A stretch of 64,000 nucleotides of DNA from Myxococcales bacterium. GTDB taxonomy: Bacteria; Myxococcota_A; Bradymonadia; UBA7976; UBA1532. The stretch lies in contig JACKDP010000009.1 of NCBI GenBank assembly GCA_020633435.1, positions 186,001 to 250,000 on the forward strand, in the 5' to 3' direction. Shown here in pieces: positions 29,464 through 38,293 of the stretch; positions within the stretch are counted from its first letter, which is position 1, and every line of letters starts with the position of its first letter. The notes under the pieces were generated by a model that had not been told where the DNA came from, ran no database searches, and saw only the letters and a program-made list of their open reading frames with translations. Both the position numbers and the translations under genes were made by a program.

Positions 29464-31298
29464 TCACGTCCCCGTGCGGAAGAGGCCCAGGAAGCGCAGC
29501 GCCCCCGGCAGATCGGAGGCCTGCAGGCGCCCCTCGCCGAGGGCGGCCGCGGGGGCGAGCAGGCCCAGCGTCAGCCGCTTCCAGGTGTCCGTCGACGTCG
29601 TGATGGTGCTGATCGGCGCGGGCGTCCCGGGCAGCGGCGCCCCCTCGACGACCTCGAGGACGCCGCGCCGGATGGTCAGGGTGTAGCGGGCGTCGGGCGC
29701 CGTCAGCACCAGGGCGAGGGCCAGGTGCTCGGCCTGGGCCTGCTCCGCCTTCAGCCGGCCGGGCATCACCTCGAAGATGACGCTCACCGGCAGCTCGGCG
29801 ACGAAGGCGTCGTCGAAGACGACCTGGCCGACCGGGTGCGGGCCCTCGGTGAGCGCCAGCGCCGAGGCCAGCAGGTACGCCCGCCCGTTGCTGTTGGCCA
29901 CCGAGCCCGCCACGGCCCGCAGCGCCTGCGCGCGCCGGGGATCCAGCGTGGCCGCGTCCACCAGGCCGGCGTCGCGCAGCCGCCCCAGCAGGTGCGCGGC
30001 GAAGCGGGCGTCGCCCCGCCGCAGGGCGCTCTCGGCGGTGGCCAGCACGGCCTCCGGCCCGCCCATCAGCTCGATCTCGCGGGCGTCCACGTCGCTCGGC
30101 GGGTACAGGCGCTCGGGGCGCCCGTCGAACCAGCCGAGGGCGCCGTCGTAGAGCGCGCGCACCGACCAGTCGACCTGGCCGTAGAGCTCGGCCAGGCCGG
30201 GGGCGTCGGCCAGGTGGGGGGGCAGGCGCGTGGTCTCGACGAGGGCGTCCACGGACACTCCCGCGTTGGCGCCGCGCACGACGGCGTCGCGCAGCCACTG
30301 GATGGCGTCGCGGCAGGCGGTCAGCCGGGCCTGGACCTCGGGGCGGCCGACGATGGGCGCGGTGTGCGACGGCACCAGGATGGCCGGATCCCGCGCCCGC
30401 ATGGCGTCCAGGCTGGCGATCCAGGCGTCGACGGGCCGCGGCGACGTGCCCCGGATGGTGTAGAGGTTGGGGAACGCCGCGTAGACGTTGTCGCCGGGGA
30501 GCAGCACGCCGGCGGCTGGCAGCCAGACGAAGAGCTGGTCATGGGTCTCCCCATGCGCTTCGACGAGCTGGATGACGGTGCCCCCGACCTCGAGGGCGGC
30601 CTCCCCGCTGAAGGTGTGGGTCGGCAGGCGGACGCCGGTCTCCAGGGCCGCGTCCACGTCGGCGCGTCGGCCCAGCGCCGAGCACGGCAGCGCCTCGTCG
30701 GGCAGCCCCTGGCCGAACTGCAGCGCCCCCCGCGCCGACTCCGCCTCGCGGAAGGCCCCGTATTGCTTGAGCAAATGGGCCAGGAACGCCTCGGTCGCCC
30801 AGACCTCCGTGCCCGGCTCGACCCAGACGCTGGCGCCCCCCACATGGTCGATGTGGCTGTGGGTGTAGATGACGGCGCGGACGGGGCCGGGGGCCACGGC
30901 GTCGAGGGCGGCGCGGGTGGCGCGGGCGCGGGCGGGGCTCATGCCGGCGTCGACGATGACGTTGCCGTCGGCGGTGCGCAGCAGGATGGTGTTGGCGAGG
31001 TCGTAGCCGATGGCCACGAAGACGTCGGGGGCCACCTCCTCGACCCGCGGCGGCCCGATGGCGCTGGCGCAGTGCGCGGCCAGCGCCTCGACGCCGCCGA
31101 CGCCGGCGTCGGCCGGGGCGTCGAGGTCGGGTGGCCCGGCGTCCGGCGCCGCGGCGTCCACCGGCGCGGCGTCCGCCGGCGATGCCGCGTCCGCCACCCG
31201 CGCCGCGCGGCGTCCGCGCACCGGCCTGGCGCCGCCGCCCCCCCATCCCCGTCGTCGCAGGCCCAGAGCACCAGGGCCACCCCGCAGAGCCTCCACAT
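29464..31298 (-). CDS. Alkylsulfatase (SdsA1/BDS1-like) lipoprotein, interrupted by a frameshift
   Basis: Metallo-beta-lactamase-fold enzyme that hydrolyses alkyl sulfate esters. The Zn-binding THSHIDHVGG, the EAHGETHDQ segment and LVPSHTAPIVG are present, followed by a helical dimerisation region and a C-terminal SCP2-like domain. The lipoprotein signal MWRLCGVALVLWACDDGDGG starts at 31298 but is in a different frame from the body. One extra G in the G7 tract (C-run 31238-31244) would join them into about 611 residues with a normal Asp/Ala linker (ADAASPADAAPVDAAAPDAG). As given, the signal peptide is disconnected. This is a homopolymer sequencing error, a phase-variable tract, or a true mutation. 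It is divergent from the TauD gene. Confidence 0.82.
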
Positions 31299-31388
31299 CG
31301 CGCGCGCCTCCCCCGCCAGCATCCCCAGCGAAAGCATGATCCATCCCCGCCCGGTTGCGGTAGGGTGCCGGGCGTTTGTGGAGGCGCC

Positions 31389-32225
31389 ATGCACGCACCG
31401 ACCCCCGAGTTCATCCCCCTGGCGGGCGCCCTCGGCGCCGAGGTCCGCGGCCTCTTCCTGGGCGACGCCCTCGACGACGCCACCCTCGCCGCCCTGCGCG
31501 CCGGCCTGGCCGAGCACCAGGTCCTCGTCTTCCGGGGCCAGGCCATCACCCCCGAGCAGCAGCGGGCCTTCGCGGCGCGCTTCGGGGTGCTGCAGCCCCA
31601 CCCGGCCTACCCGACGCCCCCCGGGGTGCCCGAGGTCTCCATCCTGGAGCACACGGCCGAGAAGCCGTCGCTCATCGAGGCCTGGCACACCGACATGACG
31701 TTCATGGAGCGGCCCCCCCTCGGGTCCATCCTGCGCGGCTGCGTGCTGCCGGCCCGCGGCGGCGACACGCTCTGGGCGAGCCAGTACGCGGCCTATGAGG
31801 CCCTGTCCGCGCCGATGCGGGCCTTCCTCGATGGCCTGCAGGCCGAGCACGACTTCTCGTACGGCTTCAAGGAGAGCCTGGCCCTGCCCGGCGGCCGGGA
31901 GCGGCTGGCGGCGGCGGTGGCGGCCAACCCGCCCCGGGTGCACCCGGTGGTGCGCACCCACCCCGAGAGCGGCCGCAAGGCCCTCTTCGTCAACCCGCTG
32001 TTCACGACCCGGATTCTGGGCCTGACCGCGGCCGAGAGCGCGGCGCTGCTGGCGTTCCTGTACGCCCACGCGGTGGCCGACGAGCGCACGTTCCGGCTCA
32101 CCTGGGCCCCCGACACCGTCGCCTTCTGGGACAACCGCTGCACGCTGCACAAGCCCGTCAACGACCACGGCCTGCAGCACCGCCTCATGCAGCGCGTGGT
32201 CATCGAGGGGGACCGCCCCCGCTGA
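31389..32225 (+). CDS. TauD/TfdA-type Fe(II)/2-oxoglutarate dioxygenase
   Basis: 278-residue cytosolic oxygenase. The iron ligands are visible as H100 and D102 in WHTDMTF and H254 in CTLHKPVND. The C-terminal HRLMQRVVIEGD carries the 2-oxoglutarate-binding arginine (R269 likely). Members cleave taurine, alkyl sulfates or herbicides such as 2,4-D by hydroxylation. The divergent alkylsulfatase gene 90 bp away favours sulfonate or sulfate-ester use, an inference from context. A GGAGG (31379-31383) precedes the ATG, and TAGGGT at 31361-31366 may be a -10. Full length for the family. Confidence 0.9.
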   Translation: MHAPTPEFIPLAGALGAEVRGLFLGDALDDATLAALRAGLAEHQVLVFRGQAITPEQQRAFAARFGVLQPHPAYPTPPGVPEVSILEHTAEKPSLIEAWHTDMTFMERPPLGSILRGCVLPARGGDTLWASQYAAYEALSAPMRAFLDGLQAEHDFSYGFKESLALPGGRERLAAAVAANPPRVHPVVRTHPESGRKALFVNPLFTTRILGLTAAESAALLAFLYAHAVADERTFRLTWAPDTVAFWDNRCTLHKPVNDHGLQHRLMQRVVIEGDRPR

Positions 32226-32287
32226 CGGAACCTCCCGCGGCGGCGAGGGTCGAAGCCCGCAGACCCGCACCGCCAGAGGAGGTCCCC

Positions 32288-32812
32288 ATGCGCCGCCGCG
32301 TTGAAGCCAGCGAGCCGGGCGAGCTCGATCTCGTCCCGCTCATGAACCTCGTCGTCTGCCTCGTCCCGCTCGTCCTGCTGGGCGCCAGCCTCACCCCCGT
32401 CGGCGTCATCGAGAGCCAGGCGCCCCGCTTCTGCACCCAGTGCCAGGGGGGCGGCGATGGCCCGACCCTGGGGCTGATGGTGCACCTCGGCCGCGACGCC
32501 ATCCAGGTGCGGGCCAGCGGCGATCCGGCCCTGAGCGAGCACCCGGCCGACCTGGCGCCCGACGATGACGCGGCCCTCTACCGCCTGCTCGCCGATCTCA
32601 AGCGCCGCTACCCGGAGGAGACGCTGGTGACCGTGACGGCCGACGAGCGCGTGCCCTACCGCCGCGTCGTCGCCGCCCTCGACACCATGCGCCACCAGAT
32701 CGACGGGCCCGTGCCCGACCGCGAGGCCCTCGCCCGGGGCGTCACCGCGACGGATGAGCGCGGCCGCCCCCGCTTGCTCTTCCCCGACGTGAGCTTCGCC
32801 GTCGCGCGCTGA
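32288..32812 (+). CDS. ExbD/TolR-family protein
   Basis: 174-residue inner-membrane protein with a short cytosolic start and one transmembrane helix (LDLVPLMNLVVCLVPLVLLGASL, about 13-35). That helix has the family's LxPLxN pattern, but Asn replaces the usual helix Asp that conducts protons in ExbD/TolR. The periplasmic domain has the LGRDAIQV...LVTVTADERVPYRRVVAALD pattern. Two cysteines (CTQC) sit just after the membrane. No ExbB, TonB or second ExbD lies nearby. Such lone, degenerate copies are common in myxobacteria-like genomes. Role unknown. Confidence 0.78.
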   Translation: MRRRVEASEPGELDLVPLMNLVVCLVPLVLLGASLTPVGVIESQAPRFCTQCQGGGDGPTLGLMVHLGRDAIQVRASGDPALSEHPADLAPDDDAALYRLLADLKRRYPEETLVTVTADERVPYRRVVAALDTMRHQIDGPVPDREALARGVTATDERGRPRLLFPDVSFAVAR

Positions 32813-32883
32813 CGCGGCCTCGCCAGGCGCGATGCGGCGGGCGCGACAGCCTGCTACCATCGGCCTCGCCTGAGGAGGTCCGC

Positions 32884-32909
32884 ATGTCCCACCGCCCACC
32901 CGTTCGCCC

Positions 32910-32913
<4 letters not shown>
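32884..32913 (+). CDS. Possible 9-codon leader ORF coupled to the ATP-grasp gene
   Basis: Encodes MSHRPPVRP. A strong GGAGG (32874-32878) lies five bases before its ATG, and TACCAT (32855-32860) could be a -10. Its stop overlaps the ATP-grasp start (ATGA at 32910). The large gene has no Shine-Dalgarno of its own at that spacing, so translation may depend on coupling. It could instead be the relic of an N-terminus lost by a one-base deletion. Confidence 0.4.
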
Positions 32914-34366
<1,453 letters not shown>

Positions 34367-34370
<4 letters not shown>

Positions 34371-35323
34371 CGACCCCGATGATCGCCCGCATCGCCGACC
34401 ACCTCTTCTGGCTGGGCCGGTATGTGGAGCGGGCCGACGCGACGGCCCGGCTGCTGAACGTCACCCGCACGCTGGGCCTGGACGCCGACGGCCCCGAGGC
34501 CGACGTGTGGCGGCCCATCATCATCGCCACCGGCGAGGAGGACCCCTACACCGCCCGGCACCCGGGCGACGTGGACGGCGAGGAGGTGGAGCGCTACCTG
34601 ACGTGGGACGAGGCCAGCCCCGTGTCCCTCGTGCGCACGGTGCGCGCGGCCCGCGAGAACGCGTGGGCCGTCCGCTCGACCACCAGCCTGGAGGTCTGGC
34701 AGGCCATCAACGAGCTGCACCTCTGGCTCGACGGCCCCGACGGCCGCCGCATGTTCGACCGCAGCCGCCACGAGTTCTACCGGCGCATCCAGCGCTTCGC
34801 GCAGCTCCTCTTCGGGCTCACCCAGAGCACGATGCTGCACGACCAGGCCCTCGACCTCGTGTGGCTGGGGGTGCTGCTGGAGCGGGCCGGGCAGGTCGCC
34901 CGCGCCATCGACGTGCACCACCACGCCCTGATGGGCCAGGCCGATCAGGCCGTGGACGCGATGATCTGGCTGGCCGTGCTGCGGGTGTGCAGCGGCTACG
35001 AGCCCTTCGCCCGGCGGCGACCCGGCCAGGCCACGGGGCCGAACGTGGCCGAATTCCTGTTGCTGGAGAAGGACTTCCCGCGCAGCATCCGCTTCGCCGT
35101 CAGCGAGGCCCACGCCGCCCTCGCCCGCCTCTGCCCGCCCGGCACCCCCGCCGGCCAGCGCAGCGTCGCGCGCCTGCTCACCCTGCGCGGCTGGATCGAC
35201 GCCCTCGATCCGGCCGCCGCCCAGCGCGACCTGCACGCCATCCTGACGCACGTCGTGGACGAGACGGCCGCCCTCGGCAGCCTGCTCTGGGACGACCTGT
35301 TCTCCGGCCGCACGGGAGCCTGA
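34367..35323 (+). CDS. Alpha-E domain protein (DUF403)
   Basis: 318-residue all-helical cytosolic protein. It opens with the family signature ARIADHLFWLGRYVERADATARLL and has ARENAWAVRSTTSLEVWQAINELH and QSTMLHDQALDLVWLGVLLERAGQVARAIDVHH. It contains many conserved acidic and histidine residues but no known catalytic motif. The start overlaps the ATP-grasp stop and the stop is 1 bp from the next start. The constant pairing with DUF404/407 ligases implies a partner or carrier role. Confidence 0.9.
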
Positions 35324-35324
35324 G

Positions 35325-37043
35325 GTGCCGAACCTGCTGGCCATGTCCTTCGAGGGCACCCTGGCCCCCTCCCTCGATCTCCTCTGCCTGGACGGCCAGC
35401 GTCCGCCCCCCGATGGCTGGGGCGTGGGGTTCTACCCCGGGGAGGAGCCGGCGGCGAGCGTCATCAAGGAGTACGCGCCGCCCGGGCAGAGCCTGCGGCA
35501 GGAGCTGGTGAAGGCGTGGCAGCACCTCGCCTCGAGCGTCTTCGTGGTGCACATCCGCAAGGCGCAGTGGGGGGCGCTGAGCGACGCGAACACCCAGCCC
35601 TTCCTGCGCAGCCACGCCGGCGCCGACTGGCTCTTCGCCCACGCCGGCTCCCTCGACAGCCCCCTCGCCCCGGCCGAGGACGCCACCTTCGAGGCCGTCG
35701 GCACCACCGACAGCGAGCGCGTCTTCTGCCACCTCATGAGCCGCGTGGCCGCCGCCGGCTGGCGGCGCATCGTCGACTTCGACCTCGATCGGGTGCTCGG
35801 CTGGCTGCGGGCCCTCGACGAGCAGGGCAGCATGAGCCTCGTCTGGACGGACGGGCTCGACGTCCTGGCCTACGCCGACGCGCACCGTGAGGGCCAGCTC
35901 TACCTCTGGTCGCGCTTCCCGCCCTACAACGGGCTGCCTTTCGGCGATGGCGACCTGGCGGTCGACCTCTTCCGCCGCGGCATCACCAGCCAGCGTGGGC
36001 TGCTCATCTGCTCGGAGCCCCTGGAGCAGGCCGGCGGCGGGGCGCGCTGGGAGACGATGGCCCCCGGGGAGCTCGTCATCGCCCGGGAGGGCATCATCCG
36101 CCTGCGGGTCGGAGGGCAGACGACCCCGGCCGGCCGCGCCTCGGTCCCCGGCCCCCCCGCGCCGGTGCACGTCGAGCCGCAGACCCTCCGCGTGCGGCAC
36201 CGCACCGTCTACACCTACGAGCAGCCCGTCGAGCGCAGCATGCACCTGCTGCGGCTCACACCCGTGACCGACCGGCTGCAGCGCCTGCACCAGCACGATC
36301 TGCGGGTCTCCGTCCCCGGCCGGTGGCGCGACTACGACGACGTCTTCGGCAACCACTGCCGCCGCATCCTCTGCGAGCAGCCCTGGCAGACGCTGGTGCT
36401 GGAGAGCGAGGCGGTGGTGGAGGTGCTCGACACCGATCCCCTGCTCTACCGGCCGCTGCGCGCCCGCACCCGCTTCCCGCTGGTCTGGATGCCCTGGCAG
36501 CACCAGGCCCTGCAGCCGTTCCTCATGCCCCAGGAGCTCCCCGAGAGTCAGCTGCTGGCGCTGACGGACTACGCGATGAGCTTCGTGCGCCGCAACGACG
36601 GCGACCTCGTGGACACCCTGCTCGACATCAACTGGACGATCTTCAAGGAGTATCGCTACGTCCAGGGCACGACCACGATGCACACGAGCGCGTGGGAGAC
36701 GTTCACCGACCGCCACGGCGTCTGCCAGGACTTCACGCACCTGTTCATCACCCTGGCCCGCCTCCTCGGCATCCCGGCCCGGTACGTCTGCGGCTACCTC
36801 TACCTGGGCCCGGAGGCCCTGAACCTGGCCCAGGCCGCCGCCACCCACGCCTGGGTCCAGCTCTACCTGCCGGAGCTGGGCTGGACGGGCTTCGATCCCA
36901 CCAACGGGGTGATGACGAGCACCTCGCACGTCCGCCTCGCGGTGGGGCGCAACGCCCTCGACACGACGCCGACGGGCGGGACGATCTACCGGGGAGGCGG
37001 CGGCGAGCTGCTCACGGTGAGCGTGCAGGTGGAGCGCGCCTGA
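35325..37043 (+). CDS. Class II glutamine-amidotransferase-like domain fused to a transglutaminase
   Basis: 572-residue fusion starting at a GTG one base after the preceding stop. Residues 1-275 follow the GATase type 2 fold (DGWGVGFYPG, VVHIRKAQWGALSDANTQPF, WLFAHAGSLDS), but the protein begins MPNLLAMSFEG. Active amidotransferases begin with Met-Cys, so the N-terminal nucleophile is absent and this domain should not hydrolyse glutamine. Residues about 290-375 match the bacterial transglutaminase N-terminal domain. About 390-565 is a transglutaminase core with the triad C467 (HGVCQDFTHLF), H508 (THAWVQ) and D524 (GFDPTN) intact. It completes the ATP-grasp/alpha-E operon and may cleave or cross-link the product peptide. 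Confidence 0.88.
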   Translation: MPNLLAMSFEGTLAPSLDLLCLDGQRPPPDGWGVGFYPGEEPAASVIKEYAPPGQSLRQELVKAWQHLASSVFVVHIRKAQWGALSDANTQPFLRSHAGADWLFAHAGSLDSPLAPAEDATFEAVGTTDSERVFCHLMSRVAAAGWRRIVDFDLDRVLGWLRALDEQGSMSLVWTDGLDVLAYADAHREGQLYLWSRFPPYNGLPFGDGDLAVDLFRRGITSQRGLLICSEPLEQAGGGARWETMAPGELVIAREGIIRLRVGGQTTPAGRASVPGPPAPVHVEPQTLRVRHRTVYTYEQPVERSMHLLRLTPVTDRLQRLHQHDLRVSVPGRWRDYDDVFGNHCRRILCEQPWQTLVLESEAVVEVLDTDPLLYRPLRARTRFPLVWMPWQHQALQPFLMPQELPESQLLALTDYAMSFVRRNDGDLVDTLLDINWTIFKEYRYVQGTTTMHTSAWETFTDRHGVCQDFTHLFITLARLLGIPARYVCGYLYLGPEALNLAQAAATHAWVQLYLPELGWTGFDPTNGVMTSTSHVRLAVGRNALDTTPTGGTIYRGGGGELLTVSVQVERA

Positions 37044-37044
37044 C

Positions 37045-38256
37045 TCAGGCCTCCGTCGTCCGCACCTTGATCTCGCTGTGCAGCGTCCGGTGGACGGGGC
37101 AGCGATCGGCGATGCGCAGCAGGCTCGCGCGCTGGTCGGCGTCGAGCGCGCCGCGCAGCTCGATGGTGCGGTCGATGACGTCCACGGTGCCCGCGCGGGT
37201 CTCGCAGTCCGGGCACTCGGCCGCCGACTGCTTGCGGTGGGTGAGGCGGACGGTGACCTGCTCCAGCGGGAGCTGCTTGCGCTCGGCGTACATGCGCAGC
37301 GTCATGGAGGTGCACGCCCCCAGCGCCGCCAGCAGCAGATCGTAGGGGTTGGGCCCCGTGTCCTCGCCGCCGGCGTGGGCGGGCTCGTCGGCGAAGAAGC
37401 GGTGGGGGCCGCTCGCGACGACCTGCTGGTAGCGCGACCGCCGCGTCTCCCAGACGACGACGTGGGCCTCCCCGGCGACGGCCGGGGCCGGCGGCGGCGG
37501 GGGCAGGTAGCGCGCCGCCCAGGCCGCGATGACGCCGGCGGCGTACTCGGCGTCGGCCGGGCGCGACAGCAGGTGGTCGGCGTCGTCCAGCGACAGGAAG
37601 CTCTTGGGGTGCTTCGCCGCCTCGAAGAGGCGCCGGGCCTGGTCCACGCTGATCGCCTGGTCGATGGGCGAGTGCAGGATCAGGAGCGCGCGGCCCAGCG
37701 TCCGCACGCGCCGGGTCGGGTCATCGGCGGCGAGCTCGTCCAGAAAGCCCTTTTCGATCAGAATGTTGCGGTCACCGATGCGCACCTCGGCGACCCCGCG
37801 GGCCTCCACGGCCGGCACCTGATCGGCGAACAGGTGGGTCAGGTAGGCGGGCTCGAACGGCGCCGCGATGGTCGCCACGCCGACGACCTCCGGCAGGCGG
37901 TGGGCCGCCGCCAGGACCGCCGCGCCGCCCAGGGAGTGGCCGACGAGCAGCGCGGGCGCGGCCAGCTCGGCCCGCATCCAGGCGGCCACCGCGACCAGGT
38001 CCTCGACGTTGGCGGCGAACCGGGTGTGGGCGAAGTCCCCCTCGCTCTCCCCCAGGCCCATGAAGTCGAACCGGACGGTGGCGATGCCATGGCTGGCGAG
38101 GGCGCGCGCCACGGCGGTGGCGGCGGGGGCGTCTTTGCCACAGGCGAAGCAGTGCGCGAACAGCGCGTAGGCGCGGGGCGGGGTCTCGGGGGCGTCGAGG
38201 CGCGCCGCCAGGGCGGCGCCGCGGTCGGTCGGGATGCGAAGGGTGCGGGTCTGCAT
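37045..38256 (-). CDS. Alpha/beta hydrolase-OsmC fusion protein
   Basis: 403-residue bifunctional protein. Residues 1-255 are an alpha/beta hydrolase with nucleophile elbow GHSLGG (S108), the RFDFMGLGESEGDF strand and SLDDADHLLSRP bearing the likely catalytic His. Residues about 265-403 are an OsmC-like domain with both redox cysteines (ALGACTSMTLRMYAERK and ADRCPVHRTLHSEIKV), expected to reduce organic hydroperoxides. The same fusion is known in many proteobacteria and cyanobacteria. The start at 38256 has GGAGG five bases upstream, and an in-frame extension to 38355 lacks one. It ends 2 bp from the convergent transglutaminase gene. Confidence 0.9.
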   Translation of the reverse strand: MQTRTLRIPTDRGAALAARLDAPETPPRAYALFAHCFACGKDAPAATAVARALASHGIATVRFDFMGLGESEGDFAHTRFAANVEDLVAVAAWMRAELAAPALLVGHSLGGAAVLAAAHRLPEVVGVATIAAPFEPAYLTHLFADQVPAVEARGVAEVRIGDRNILIEKGFLDELAADDPTRRVRTLGRALLILHSPIDQAISVDQARRLFEAAKHPKSFLSLDDADHLLSRPADAEYAAGVIAAWAARYLPPPPPAPAVAGEAHVVVWETRRSRYQQVVASGPHRFFADEPAHAGGEDTGPNPYDLLLAALGACTSMTLRMYAERKQLPLEQVTVRLTHRKQSAAECPDCETRAGTVDVIDRTIELRGALDADQRASLLRIADRCPVHRTLHSEIKVRTTEA

Positions 38257-38293
38257 GGCGGCCTCCGCCGCCAGGATACACCGGGTGGGCGGA

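Noticed and set aside
35325..36150. Active glutamine amidotransferase (YafJ type)
   Set aside because: The required N-terminal cysteine is missing at every plausible start, so I describe it as GATase-like only.
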